A stretch of 64,000 nt of DNA, from assembly GCA_017556745.1 (NCBI GenBank), contig JAFYMF010000057.1, positions 98,816 through 162,815 on the forward strand, read 5' to 3'. Below, one piece after another: positions 46,033 through 55,126 of this stretch (positions are counted from its first letter, which is position 1; the number at the start of each line of letters is the position of its first letter). The notes beneath the pieces are model-generated. The model did no database searches, was not told the DNA's origin, and saw only the letters and a list, made by a program, of their open reading frames with translations. Position numbers and translations under genes: made by a program. The DNA is from Clostridia bacterium (lineage in GTDB: Bacteria; Bacillota; Clostridia; Oscillospirales; CAG-272).

Positions 46033-46770
46033 ATGCCAAGATTTTTTGTTGAAAACAGTGTACCCTCAAATGGGCAAATAATAATAACCGGTGATGATGC
46101 GCACCACATATCCTACTCCCTCAGAATGGCAGTAGGTGACAGCGTTACCGTTTGTGATATGGCGCGTAATGAGTATGAGTGTATAATAACCGCCTTTTTA
46201 CCGGAAGCGGTAGCACTGGAAATTCTCACTGAGAAGAAGAGTCAAAACGAACCTCCTCATTTTATCACGCTTTATCAAGCAATGCCAAAGGGTGATAAAT
46301 TTGACACAATAATACAAAAAGCGGTAGAGACAGGTGCTTCATGTATCATACCGTTTTTTAGCGAAAGATGCGTAGTTAAAGCAAAAGACTCTACCGCTGA
46401 TAAGAAGCAAACTCGCCGTAATAAGATTTCTCTTGAGGCAGCCAAGCAATGCGGACGAGCTGCTATGGTTCCGGTACGTGAACCGCTTGATTTTTCTTCC
46501 GCTATAAGAGAAGCTTCACATGCTTCTCTCCCCTTGTTCTGTTACGAAGGTGACGGTGCACTCCCTCTTAAGCAGCTTATCCGTTCGCGAGAAGCAGATA
46601 TCACAGATATATCAATAGTGATCGGTTCTGAGGGTGGTTTTTCCCAAAAAGAAGCAGAATTTGCCCGTGAGTGCGGTATGCTTACAGTAAACTTGGGTAG
46701 AAGAATACTCAGATGTGAAACAGCATCCGGGTTTGTTCTCTCAGCCCTTGCGTATGAATTTGAGTTATAA
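46033..46770 (+). CDS. rsmE: 16S rRNA m3U1498 methyltransferase
   Basis: A 245-aa SPOUT methyltransferase. N-terminal PUA-like domain (about 1-70: PRFFVEN, GDDAHHISYSLRMAVGD), then the trefoil-knot domain with LYQAMPKGDKFDTIIQKAVETGASCIIPFFSERCVVK, AKQCGRAAMVPV, VIGSEGGFSQKEAEFA and NLGRRILRCETASGFVLSALAYE. I chose the ATG at 46033 (CGGAG seven nt upstream) over the in-frame start at 46012. Normal length. Confidence 0.95.
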   Translation: MPRFFVENSVPSNGQIIITGDDAHHISYSLRMAVGDSVTVCDMARNEYECIITAFLPEAVALEILTEKKSQNEPPHFITLYQAMPKGDKFDTIIQKAVETGASCIIPFFSERCVVKAKDSTADKKQTRRNKISLEAAKQCGRAAMVPVREPLDFSSAIREASHASLPLFCYEGDGALPLKQLIRSREADITDISIVIGSEGGFSQKEAEFARECGMLTVNLGRRILRCETASGFVLSALAYEFEL

Positions 46771-46819
46771 TAATCTGAAAATAAATTAAGTTTAAAATGT
46801 GAAAGGAGCATCACAGCAA

Positions 46820-47905
46820 ATGGCTAACAGATTGTTTCAAGGTATAATTCATCAGATGAAGGACGCGGTAGATCGCGTTATCGGCGTTATTGACGATACA
46901 GGAGTTATTATCGCCTGTAGTGAACTTGTCAAGATTGGGGAATCCCGTCAGGGCATCAAAGATGAACTTAGTTATACCTCTGAGTCTGTAACTTCTGACG
47001 GTTATACATACCGTTCCATTGATGACAGTACCAAATCCGAATACATTGTTTTTGTTGAAGGTGAGGACAAGACCGCATTCCGTACCGCTGCACTTCTTGC
47101 GGTTTCTCTCTCAAACATAAAAAACCTTTACGACGAGAAATATGATAAGAGCTCCTTCATTAAAAATATAATTCTCGACAATATTCTCCCCAGCGATATC
47201 TTTGTCAAGAGCAAAGAGCTTCGCTTCAGCGCTGACGAGATACGTATAGTTATGCTTATTAAGTTCCATGCCAAGACCGAAACGCTTCCTTTCGAGATGG
47301 TACAGAGCATGTTCCCCGACAAGACCAAGGATTATGTTATCAGCGTAAATGAGACTGATATTGCTCTTGTTAAGGAGCTTAAAGCCGGTTTTGATATGCG
47401 TGAAGTTGAAAAAACCGCAAAGACTATTGCAGATACTATCAACGCAGAGTTCTTTACCAAGGTTTCCATCGGTATCGGTACTCCTGTTGAAAACATCAAG
47501 GATCTTGCACGTTCCTACAAGGAGGCTCAGGTCGCACTTGAGGTAGGCAAGGTATTTGATACTGTAAAGAACATAATTACATACGAGAATCTTGGTATTG
47601 GACGTCTTATTTACCAGCTCCCCACTACACTTTGTGAGATGTTTCTTCAGGAAGTATTCAAGAAGGGATCTCTCGAATCTCTTGACAGAGAAACCCTTAT
47701 GACCATCCAGTGTTTCTTTGAGAACAACCTTAACGTGTCCGAAACATCACGTAAGCTGTTCGTTCACCGTAACACTCTTGTATACCGACTTGAGAAAATC
47801 CGTAAGCTCACCGGTCTTGATCTTCGTGAGTTTGAGCACGCGATCACCTTTAAGGTCGCTCTTATGGTTAAGAAGTATCTGGTATCAAAACCTGTAAAAT
47901 TTTAA
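46820..47905 (+). CDS. PucR/CdaR-type HTH regulator
   Basis: A 361-aa regulator. The N-terminal sensor-like region (about 1-100) has DAVDRVIGVIDDTGVIIACSE, similar to the sugar-diacid recognition domain. A central GGDEF-like degenerate domain (about 125-265, SIGIGTPVENIKDLARSYKEAQVALEVG) and a C-terminal PucR HTH (about 300-355, FFENNLNVSETSRKLFVHRNTLVYRLEKIRKLTGLDLREFEHAITFKVAL) follow. These proteins often respond to sugar diacids or purines, but no such pathway lies here; it sits between rsmE and ftsE. I chose the ATG at 46820; a GTG at 46799 lacks a ribosome site. Confidence 0.82.
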   Translation: MANRLFQGIIHQMKDAVDRVIGVIDDTGVIIACSELVKIGESRQGIKDELSYTSESVTSDGYTYRSIDDSTKSEYIVFVEGEDKTAFRTAALLAVSLSNIKNLYDEKYDKSSFIKNIILDNILPSDIFVKSKELRFSADEIRIVMLIKFHAKTETLPFEMVQSMFPDKTKDYVISVNETDIALVKELKAGFDMREVEKTAKTIADTINAEFFTKVSIGIGTPVENIKDLARSYKEAQVALEVGKVFDTVKNIITYENLGIGRLIYQLPTTLCEMFLQEVFKKGSLESLDRETLMTIQCFFENNLNVSETSRKLFVHRNTLVYRLEKIRKLTGLDLREFEHAITFKVALMVKKYLVSKPVKF

Positions 47906-47913
47906 CATTAAAG

Positions 47914-47982
47914 TAGGCTGTCTCCATTGTTTTTGTATTTACATCAAATGTAAATCATAAATATTCATGGGGACAGTCGCCT
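47914..47982. repeat. nested inverted repeats upstream of ftsE
   Basis: An outer imperfect pair (TGTCTCCAT with ATGGGGACA) encloses a perfect palindrome, ATTTACAT-CAA-ATGTAAAT (47937-47955). There is no T-run after it. It could be a regulator site near the ftsE promoter or an RNA hairpin. Confidence 0.45.
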
Positions 47983-48042
47983 TGTTGCAATAACCGTACA
48001 CAAAAAAACATTATTACTGCGAAAGGAAAAAAGCGCGAAGTT

Positions 48043-48720
48043 ATGATCGACTTCAAAAACGTGAAAAAGGTTTACAGTAACGGCGTAATAGCTTTGGGCG
48101 GCGTGGATTTCCATGTTAACGACGGTGAATTCGTATTCATTGTCGGTCATTCCGGTGCCGGAAAAAGTACACTTATGAAGCTTCTTCTCCGCGAGGAGAT
48201 CGTTACATCCGGTCAAGTTTTTGTAAACAATCACGATCTTACAAAAATGAAGAACTACCGCGTTCCCAAATACAGACGGGAGCTTGGTGTAGTATTTCAG
48301 GATTTCCGTCTTCTCCCCAATAAAACAGTATATGAAAACGTTGCATTTGCGATGAGAGCGGTAGGTACACCGGCTAAGAAGATAAGAAAGCGTGTTCCTG
48401 CTATTCTCAGCACAGTCAACCTCTACGATAAATTCGATTGTTTCCCAAGTGAACTCTCCGGCGGTGAGAAACAGCGCGTTGCTCTTGCACGTGCACTTGC
48501 AAACAACCCCAAGATCATCATTGCTGACGAGCCTACCGGTAACATAGACCCCAAAATGAGTATGGAAATCATGAATCTGCTTATAAAGATCAACCGTCTT
48601 GACAAAACCGTTATAGTGGTTACACACGATCAAAAATTGGTAGATTATTTCCAAAAAAGAGTCATTACCCTCAATGACGGTAAAATCGTTGATGATCACG
48701 TTGGAGGTATGTTCGAATGA
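48043..48720 (+). CDS. ftsE: cell division ATP-binding protein FtsE
   Basis: A 225-aa ABC ATPase that powers FtsX to activate wall hydrolases during division. Walker A GHSGAGKSTLMKLL (about 36-49), Q-loop VFQDFRLLP, signature LSGGEKQRVALARA and Walker B IIIADEPTGNIDP are all intact. The start of ftsX overlaps its last codon (ATGA), so the two are translated together. AAAGGAA-type site. Confidence 0.97.
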   Translation: MIDFKNVKKVYSNGVIALGGVDFHVNDGEFVFIVGHSGAGKSTLMKLLLREEIVTSGQVFVNNHDLTKMKNYRVPKYRRELGVVFQDFRLLPNKTVYENVAFAMRAVGTPAKKIRKRVPAILSTVNLYDKFDCFPSELSGGEKQRVALARALANNPKIIIADEPTGNIDPKMSMEIMNLLIKINRLDKTVIVVTHDQKLVDYFQKRVITLNDGKIVDDHVGGMFE

Positions 48721-49610
48721 AAAGAAGATACAGCCTTACATACCTGATCGGCGAGAGTTTCAAAAGCTTGTGGCGAAACGGAGTAATGTCTATTGCATCG
48801 GTAACAGTTCTTATGAGTTGTCTTATCGTTATCGGTGGATTCGCTCTTATTATATTAAATATAAACAAAAATGTTGATCGTCTCGGTTTGATGAACGAGA
48901 TGGTTGCTTTTGCTGATTATGATCTTACCGATGAAGAAATTGCATCTATAAAGGATCAGATAGACAAGCTTGAAAACATCAATTCTGTGGATCATATCAC
49001 AAAAGATGAGGCACTTGAAGAATTGAAGGCAAACGCAGGCGAGTTCGGTGATGTTTATGCTGAGCTTGAAGGCGAGGAAAATCCTCTTCCGGACACTTTC
49101 CACATCACCTACAACGACAACTCAAAGGCCTCCACTCTTTACTACCAACTTATACAGATAGACGGTATATACAAGGTCAACAACAGACTTAACGTTGCCA
49201 ATACCATCGATAGTATCAAGAACGGTATCTCCATTGTTGGAGTTTGGTTCCTTGCAATACTGTTCGTTGTAAGTGTATTTGTAATAGTAAACACCATCAA
49301 GCTTGCGGTCTTTGCTCGCAGAAACGAGATAGAGATCATGAGATATATCGGTGCATCAAGCTGGTTTATTACCATTCCATTTATCTTTGAAGGAATTATA
49401 ATCGGTCTGCTTTCCGGTGGTATTGCATATTTTATTGTATATCTAATATACAGATATATTGAAAACAATGCCGCTTCCAACATCCAGATGTTATCAATAC
49501 TTCCCTTCACCGAAGTAAACATGCTGTTGCTTGCAGGCTTTGTCATCATTGGTATTCTGACAGGTATAATCGGAAGCTGTACGTCCCTTAGAAAGTATCT
49601 TAAGGCATAA
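48717..49610 (+). CDS. ftsX: cell division membrane protein FtsX
   Basis: A 297-aa permease-like protein: N-terminal cytoplasmic stretch with SLTYLIGESFKSLWRNGVMSIASVTVL, helix 1 (about 22-45), an extracellular loop of about 125 residues that contacts the wall hydrolase activator, then three helices (about 172-195, 220-242 and 265-288). The RRNEIEIMRYIGASSWFITIPFIFEGIIIGLLSG block is conserved. The next gene encodes a probable partner, an M23 coiled-coil protein. Confidence 0.97.
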   Translation: MKRRYSLTYLIGESFKSLWRNGVMSIASVTVLMSCLIVIGGFALIILNINKNVDRLGLMNEMVAFADYDLTDEEIASIKDQIDKLENINSVDHITKDEALEELKANAGEFGDVYAELEGEENPLPDTFHITYNDNSKASTLYYQLIQIDGIYKVNNRLNVANTIDSIKNGISIVGVWFLAILFVVSVFVIVNTIKLAVFARRNEIEIMRYIGASSWFITIPFIFEGIIIGLLSGGIAYFIVYLIYRYIENNAASNIQMLSILPFTEVNMLLLAGFVIIGILTGIIGSCTSLRKYLKA

Positions 49611-49646
49611 GGGATCTGCCAAGAAAAAACACTGAAAGGATATAAC

Positions 49647-50834
49647 ATGTGTAAATCAATTATCGTAAGAATAACATCGATAGTACTTACGTTTGTTACT
49701 GTATCAACTTTATTTCTCGTCCTTCCCTCCTCTGCTCCCGTTGAGGCAGCGTCATACAACAACGCAACCATACAGTCGTATGAGGCTGCTATTGAAAAGC
49801 TCAAGCAGCAGATGAAGGAGACGCAGAAAAAGCTTGACAGTATCAGTGCAGATCAGAAAGCTGCAGATGAAGAAGCCGCTATAATCGATGAAAAAATAGA
49901 GCTTACTGCTCAGAAAATAGAGCAAACAAATCTTCTTATTTCCGAGCTCAAAACACAGATAGAAGCTAAGACTCTCGAGATTGCAGAAAAGGAAGCTGAT
50001 ATTGCCGAACAATATCAGCGCTTTAAAAATCGTGTCCGCGTTGCATACGAAGAGGGTAATGTTTCATATCTTGAAATGATATTTGGTTCTCAGGATCTAA
50101 CAGATTTTCTTCTTCGTTTTGAGTACATAAATTCTATGATCGAATACGATAATAGACTTATGAAAGATTATCAGGCGCAGAAAGCGGAATATGAGTTCCA
50201 GCAGCAGCAACTTTTGGAGGCTAAAGTACTCCAGGACAAATATTCGGCTGAGCTTGACGCAGAGAAGTTATCTCTTGAGAAAGCCCACGCAGAAGTTGAT
50301 AAAATCAGAGCAGATCTGAGAGCAGAATATGCTGATTGGTACTCCGAATATAAAAAGCAAAAAGATGAAGAAGAAAAAAAGAGCGAAGAGCTTGAAAAGT
50401 ACATTCAGGAGCTTATGAGCAAGGATAATGTGTATATAGGCGGCGAGTTTATCTGGCCTCTTCCCACAAATTATTCTCGCATTTCTTCTAAATTCGGTTA
50501 TAGATGGATATTTGGATACTGGGATAACCATCAGGCAATAGATATTCCGTGTGCTCTTAATACTAACGTATACGCTTCCAATGGCGGTAAAGTTATTGTA
50601 GCAGAGTTTCACAAAAGTTACGGTCATTACGTTGTAATTGACCATGGCGGAGGAAAATCTACTCTCTATGCACACAATAACTCTCTTGTGGTCAAAGCAG
50701 GAGACTACGTTTCCCAGGGACAGGTCATTGCCAAAGCCGGTACCACGGGTACTTCCACCGGTGTCCACGTTCACTTCGAGTACCGTGTAAACGGCGTACG
50801 CTATGATCCTTTGCTTATCGTAGCCCAGCCGTAA
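49647..50834 (+). CDS. EnvC/PcsB-like murein hydrolase (M23) with coiled coil
   Basis: A 395-aa secreted protein: signal peptide (about 1-31, ending APVEAAS), a long coiled coil (about 38-260, rich in Glu/Lys/Gln) and a LytM/M23 domain (about 280-395). Metal and catalytic residues are visible as HQAIDIP (HxxxD) and HVHF (HxH), so the enzyme may be active, unlike degenerate EnvC. The gene order ftsE-ftsX-M23 fits the model in which FtsEX controls it through its coiled coil. AAAGGA site. 36 nt after ftsX. Confidence 0.9.
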   Translation: MCKSIIVRITSIVLTFVTVSTLFLVLPSSAPVEAASYNNATIQSYEAAIEKLKQQMKETQKKLDSISADQKAADEEAAIIDEKIELTAQKIEQTNLLISELKTQIEAKTLEIAEKEADIAEQYQRFKNRVRVAYEEGNVSYLEMIFGSQDLTDFLLRFEYINSMIEYDNRLMKDYQAQKAEYEFQQQQLLEAKVLQDKYSAELDAEKLSLEKAHAEVDKIRADLRAEYADWYSEYKKQKDEEEKKSEELEKYIQELMSKDNVYIGGEFIWPLPTNYSRISSKFGYRWIFGYWDNHQAIDIPCALNTNVYASNGGKVIVAEFHKSYGHYVVIDHGGGKSTLYAHNNSLVVKAGDYVSQGQVIAKAGTTGTSTGVHVHFEYRVNGVRYDPLLIVAQP

Positions 50835-50879
50835 CTAAATATTTGTCTCTGATTTTTTCAAGGCAGAGAAAGGTTTATT

Positions 50880-52142
50880 ATGTCAAAAAAGATCTCCCTT
50901 CCAATATTTATTTTCACAGCGATTGCCATTTGCCTTGTTACTTTTATGACAACCTATGTACTGATCACCGACAGAGCTGATGTTCCTGCAGTTGATACAT
51001 CAAGCGATACTGAAAGTCAGTATAACGAGGATCTTCAGAAAATAATTGACAAACTGGCGATCATAGATGAAAAGTACAGAGAAAATTACATTGGCGATCT
51101 TGATTACGATAGAATCCTCGATTACGTTATGTACGGATATACTTCCGGAACCGGGGATAGATACTCCTCATACATGAACGAAGAAAGCTATTCTTCATAT
51201 ATGGAGACCGCTGTTGGAAATATGGTAGGAATCGGTATTCACGTTATATACGACACAATAAACGGATATATCGAGATAGTAAACATTATAGAAAACTCCC
51301 CTGCCTTAGAATCAGACCTGCAGATAGGTGATCTGATATACGAGGTAGAAGGACAGAATGTCCTCGAGGTAGGATATGATCTCGCAATAGATCTTATGCT
51401 TGGTGAGGAAGGTACAAATGCCAACTTCAAGGTGTACAGACCTAAAGCAGACAGTAACGAAATGGAGTCGATCCCCTTCTCTGTAACAAGGAAGAAAATA
51501 ACCACTCAGGATGTGTTCAGTCACGTTTATGAGGGTGACAAATCAATCGGAATAATCCGTATAGACAGCTTTAACGGCAAAGCTGCAGAGCAGTTTATGA
51601 CCACTGTTACAAATTTCCATAACAGCGGTGTAAATAAGCTTGTCATTGACCTGCGAAATAACCCCGGCGGTGATCTTAACGTTATCTGTTCCGTTCTTGA
51701 TTTTCTGCTTCCATATGGTCCCATTATCAGAGTGATCAACAGTGACGGTTCTGAAGAGGGCGTAATTTATTCCGATGAAAATTATTTTGAGATTCCGATT
51801 GCCGTCCTGACCAACGGAAACACCGCTTCTGCGGCCGAGTTGTTTTCTGCAGCTCTCAAGGATTATGCAGCTAAAGGACTTCTCAAGAATATAACTCTCG
51901 TAGGAACCACTACCTACGGTAAAGGAACTATGCAGAGCATCCTGAATCTTAAGGATGGTACCGGACTTAAGCTGTCAACCAGCAAGTACAATCCTCCCTT
52001 CTCCGATAATTATGACGGAATCGGCGTTGTACCCGATGTTGTGGTAGAGCTTGATGAAAGCCTCCGCGGCGTCAGCATATACAAAATAAGTGATGAGGAT
52101 GACAACCAGCTTATGGCAGCCATCAAGGCTCTCACAGAATAA
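50880..52142 (+). CDS. S41-family C-terminal processing peptidase
   Basis: A 420-aa exported serine protease. An N-terminal membrane anchor (about 7-29) is followed by a helical region with the RILDYVMYGYTSGTGDRYSSYM motif, a PDZ domain (about 110-195: GNMVGIGIHVIY ... SPALESDLQIGDLIYEVEG) and a catalytic domain with the Ser motif LTNGNTASAAELFSAALKDY and the Lys motif GTTTYGKGTMQS. It is the CtpA/Prc class. Next to ftsEX and the M23 hydrolase, it may cut or control a cell-wall enzyme at the division site; that role is inference from position. Confidence 0.93.
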   Translation: MSKKISLPIFIFTAIAICLVTFMTTYVLITDRADVPAVDTSSDTESQYNEDLQKIIDKLAIIDEKYRENYIGDLDYDRILDYVMYGYTSGTGDRYSSYMNEESYSSYMETAVGNMVGIGIHVIYDTINGYIEIVNIIENSPALESDLQIGDLIYEVEGQNVLEVGYDLAIDLMLGEEGTNANFKVYRPKADSNEMESIPFSVTRKKITTQDVFSHVYEGDKSIGIIRIDSFNGKAAEQFMTTVTNFHNSGVNKLVIDLRNNPGGDLNVICSVLDFLLPYGPIIRVINSDGSEEGVIYSDENYFEIPIAVLTNGNTASAAELFSAALKDYAAKGLLKNITLVGTTTYGKGTMQSILNLKDGTGLKLSTSKYNPPFSDNYDGIGVVPDVVVELDESLRGVSIYKISDEDDNQLMAAIKALTE

Positions 52143-52180
52143 TTAAGTAATATATTGAATCCATAAGGAGATATACTAAA

Positions 52181-52657
52181 ATGGCTAAAGAAATGCTTTA
52201 TACCGAAGAAGGCTATAAGAGCCTCGTTGACGAGCTTGACTATCTTAAAACAACCCGCCGCCCCGAAGTAAAAGAGCAGCTTGCTATCGCACGTTCTTAC
52301 GGTGACCTTTCCGAGAACAGTGAATACGATGAAGCAAAGAACGAGCAGGCAAAAGTTGAGGCTCGTATCGCTGAGCTTGAGGAGCTTATTATTCATGCTA
52401 AAGTTATTAAGGATACTGACGTTGCATCCGACACAGTTAACCTTGGTTCTGTTGTAAAGGTTAAAAATCTTAAACTCGGTGTTGAAAAGCAGTACCATAT
52501 CGTAGGTTCAAACCAGACAGATGCACTCAACGGTAAGATTTCTGACCAGTCACCCATCGGTGCAGCTCTTATCGGTGCAAAGAAAGGTGACACTGTTACC
52601 GTTCACTCCCCTGCAGGAGAAATGGCACTTGAGATACTCAGCGTTGAAAGAGCTTAA
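52181..52657 (+). CDS. greA: transcription elongation factor GreA
   Basis: A 158-aa GreA. The N-terminal antiparallel coiled coil (about 1-78) has LYTEEGYKSLVDELDYLKTTRRPEVKEQLAIARSYGDLSENSEYDEAKNEQAKVEARIAELE, including the acidic tip that restarts backtracked RNA polymerase. The C-terminal FKBP-like domain has YHIVGSNQTDALNGKISDQSPIGAALIGAKKGDTVTVHSPAGEM. It lies 35 nt before lysS, a frequent Firmicute pairing. AAGGAG site. Confidence 0.97.
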   Translation: MAKEMLYTEEGYKSLVDELDYLKTTRRPEVKEQLAIARSYGDLSENSEYDEAKNEQAKVEARIAELEELIIHAKVIKDTDVASDTVNLGSVVKVKNLKLGVEKQYHIVGSNQTDALNGKISDQSPIGAALIGAKKGDTVTVHSPAGEMALEILSVERA

Positions 52658-52692
52658 CATCACAGTAATAACAGCGAAAGGATTATATTAAA

Positions 52693-54195
52693 ATGAGCGA
52701 GGAAGTTCGTAACAATCAGCCGGCTAATGCCGAGCCTAATCTCAATGAGTTACTTAAAATAAGACGCGAAAAGCTCGCAGAGCTTCAGAGTGCAGATAAA
52801 GACCCCTTTAAGATAACCAAGTATGATGTTACTCACCATTCTCTTGAGGTTAAAGATAATTTTGAGTCCCTTGAGGGTAAGGTAGTTTCCGTTGCCGGAC
52901 GTATGATGTCCAAGAGAATCATGGGTAAAGCATCATTCTGTAACGTTCAGGACCTTGAGGGTACAATTCAGGCTTACGTTGCACGTGATACCCTTGGTGA
53001 AGATGCTTACAAAGATTTCAAAAAGATGGATATAGGTGATATAGTTGGTATCACAGGTGAGGTATTCAGAACCAAGACCGGTGAGATCAGTATTCATGCT
53101 GCAACCGTTACCCTGCTTACCAAGAGCCTTCAGATCCTTCCTGAGAAATACCACGGTCTTACTAATATCGATATGCGTTACCGTCAGCGTTATACTGACC
53201 TTATAATGAATCCCGATGTCAAAAAGACCTTTATTACCCGCTCACGTATAATCACCTCTATCAGACGTTATCTTGACAGTCTCGGCTTTATGGAGGTTGA
53301 GACCCCTATGCTTGTTTCTAATGCAGGCGGTGCGGCCGCAAGACCCTTCGAGACCCATTTTAATGCTCTTGACGAAGATCTTAAGCTCCGTATATCTCTT
53401 GAGCTTTACCTTAAGAGACTTATTGTCGGCGGTCTTGAAAGAGTATACGAGATCGGTCGTGTATTCCGTAACGAGGGACTTGATACCCGTCATAACCCCG
53501 AGTTTACTCTTATGGAGCTGTATCAGGCTTATACCGATTACCACGGTATGATGGATCTTACCGAGAATATGTTCCGTCACGTAGCCAAAGAAGTTCTCGG
53601 CACAACCACTATCGTATACAACGGTATTGAGATGGATCTCGGCAAGCCCTTTGAGCGTATCACTATGGTTGATGCCGTTAAGAAGTATGCAGGCGTTGAT
53701 TTTAACGATATCCACACTGACGAAGATGCTAAGGCAATCGCGAAGGAGCATCACGTTGAATTTGAGGATCGTCATAAGAAGGGTGATATTCTCGCTCTCT
53801 TCTTTGAGGAATTTGCAGAAAAGCACCTTATTCAGCCCACCTTCGTTATGGATCATCCCATCGAAATTTCTCCCCTCACCAAGAAGAAACCCAATGATCC
53901 CGCGTACGTTGAGCGTTTTGAGATGTTCATGAACGGTTGGGAGATGTGTAATGCTTATTCCGAGCTTAACGATCCTATCGACCAGAGAGAGAGATTCAAG
54001 GCTCAGGAAGAGCTTCTTGCACAGGGTGATGAGGAAGCTAACCGCACAGATGAGGACTTCATGAATGCACTTGAGATCGGTATGCCCCCCACGGGCGGTA
54101 TCGGATACGGTATCGACCGTCTCTGCATGCTCTTCACCGACTCTGCCGCAATCAGAGACGTTCTTCTCTTCCCCACTATGAAATCTCTTGATTAA
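52693..54195 (+). CDS. lysS: lysyl-tRNA synthetase, class II
   Basis: A 500-aa class II enzyme that charges tRNA-Lys. The N-terminal OB-fold anticodon domain (about 55-160: [24 protein letters not shown]) leads to the catalytic domain with motif 1 [10 protein letters not shown], motif 2 [20 protein letters not shown] and motif 3 [16 protein letters not shown]. Length and motifs are normal. A terminator with a 12-pair stem follows. Confidence 0.98.
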   Translation: MSEEVRNNQPANAEPNLNELLKIRREKLAELQSADKDPFKITKYDVTHHSLEVKDNFESLEGKVVSVAGRMMSKRIMGKASFCNVQDLEGTIQAYVARDTLGEDAYKDFKKMDIGDIVGITGEVFRTKTGEISIHAATVTLLTKSLQILPEKYHGLTNIDMRYRQRYTDLIMNPDVKKTFITRSRIITSIRRYLDSLGFMEVETPMLVSNAGGAAARPFETHFNALDEDLKLRISLELYLKRLIVGGLERVYEIGRVFRNEGLDTRHNPEFTLMELYQAYTDYHGMMDLTENMFRHVAKEVLGTTTIVYNGIEMDLGKPFERITMVDAVKKYAGVDFNDIHTDEDAKAIAKEHHVEFEDRHKKGDILALFFEEFAEKHLIQPTFVMDHPIEISPLTKKKPNDPAYVERFEMFMNGWEMCNAYSELNDPIDQRERFKAQEELLAQGDEEANRTDEDFMNALEIGMPPTGGIGYGIDRLCMLFTDSAAIRDVLLFPTMKSLD

Positions 54196-54250
54196 GAAAA
54201 TGCCGTAAAATAGCGGTATTACAGGGTTTTTGAAACTCTATAAAAACCGA

Positions 54251-54270
54251 TTTACGACACATTTACGACA
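54251..54270 (+). repeat. tandem TTTACGACA repeat (possible integration scar)
   Basis: TTTACGACA occurs at 54251-54259 and 54262-54270, right after lysS and before its terminator. Such direct repeats near a housekeeping 3' end resemble core or arm sites of tyrosine integrases. No second attachment copy is visible in the window. Confidence 0.3.
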
Positions 54271-54286
54271 AATGAAAAAAATGAAG

Positions 54287-54324
54287 ACACCCTATGACCG
54301 TAAAAAGTCATAGGGTGTTTTTTT
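54287..54324 (+). terminator. terminator downstream of lysS
   Basis: ACACCCTATGAC with GTCATAGGGTGT, twelve perfect pairs, then T7. It is about 90 nt after the stop. Confidence 0.85.
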
Positions 54325-54359
54325 GCATATTCTTATCAAACAGACCGACAAATTGGAAT

Positions 54360-54758
54360 TTATCGTTTTGAAATTCGGCCCTTAATATTTCTAAAAGACT
54401 TAAAGGAAGCCAAGAAAGTCGCGATTGCCATAAGAAAATATAATTGCAGTGCAATAGGCTGGAATGCAGCATTAACTGCTTTATATAGATGGAATCGGGT
54501 TTCTAAGTCGCTTTTATCCAAAAATCCAGCAATAAACATACAACAGAACAGCGATATGGGCATAATTGCGGTTAGCAAATAATCAAAAGTTCTGTGGGTG
54601 GTAGAGAAAAAGCCCATGGCCAAAGAAAAAAGCAAAAGCAAAGTACCAAGAATGTAAGGGGACATTTGTAGTAGCTTTGCATTGTTAAGCAACTCGCAGA
54701 GTAGCAACAATAGCGGAACGGCTACAAAAGGTATTACATAATACAATTTCTTTTTCAT
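54360..54758 (-). CDS. hypothetical four-helix membrane protein
   Basis: A 132-aa integral membrane protein with four predicted helices (about 6-24, 32-50, 60-80, 97-118), a basic N-terminus (MKKKLYY) and a basic C-terminus (RNIKGRISKR). The family is not recognised. A strong AAGGAGG site supports translation. It is on the opposite strand from lysS and the MarR/ABC genes; the AT-rich flanks and the repeat at 54.8 kb suggest an accessory segment. Confidence 0.6.
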   Translation of the reverse strand: MKKKLYYVIPFVAVPLLLLLCELLNNAKLLQMSPYILGTLLLLFSLAMGFFSTTHRTFDYLLTAIMPISLFCCMFIAGFLDKSDLETRFHLYKAVNAAFQPIALQLYFLMAIATFLASFKSFRNIKGRISKR

Positions 54759-55126
54759 AGAGATACCTCCTTCGTCAAATTCAAGTTTGGTTAACTGGCG
54801 CTTACAGCGCCCAAGGCTCCCTTGTGTAAAGGGAGGCTTTGGTGCGGTGCAAATCCGTTAGACAAATTCAAGTTTATCAAATCGATTGCATTATACCATA
54901 AATTATTCAAAATTTCAATATTCCCGCAATCTTTATGAGTTGTAACGATTCTTATAGAATCTTTATGACTCTTTTTCTTTTATATAAGACTCTTATTAAT
55001 CATTATGATCCAAGATATCTTGGGTTGTTTTGTTATGTTCTTTTTTACTTAATATTATTGACATCGCCTTATATTTAGTATAAAATAATTAAGTACTTAA
55101 TTATTTCTTAATTGAAAGGCAATGTA
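54759..55126. promoter_or_regulatory. intergenic region with marR promoter and 24-bp operator
   Basis: A 368-nt gene-free region. It holds the flanked hairpin repeat, then an AT-rich stretch. The marR promoter is TTGACA (55058-55063), 17 nt, TAAAAT (55081-55086). A perfect 24-bp palindrome centred on GTAC (55083-55106) overlaps the -10 and start site and is the likely MarR operator. Confidence 0.7.
54776..54875. repeat. hairpin repeat flanked by 13-bp direct repeats
   Basis: CAAATTCAAGTTT at 54776-54788 and again at 54863-54875 flank 74 nt. Inside are GGCGC/GCGCC and a longer imperfect stem, AAGGCTCCCTT with AAGGGAGGCTT. This looks like a small non-autonomous insertion (MITE-like) with a target duplication, or a dispersed extragenic repeat. 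Similar CTCCCTT-type hairpins are common in Oscillospirales genomes as I recall them. Confidence 0.45.

Noticed and set aside
47965..48699. A 244-codon minus-strand frame
   Set aside because: It covers ftsE entirely in antisense; no start signal and no homology.
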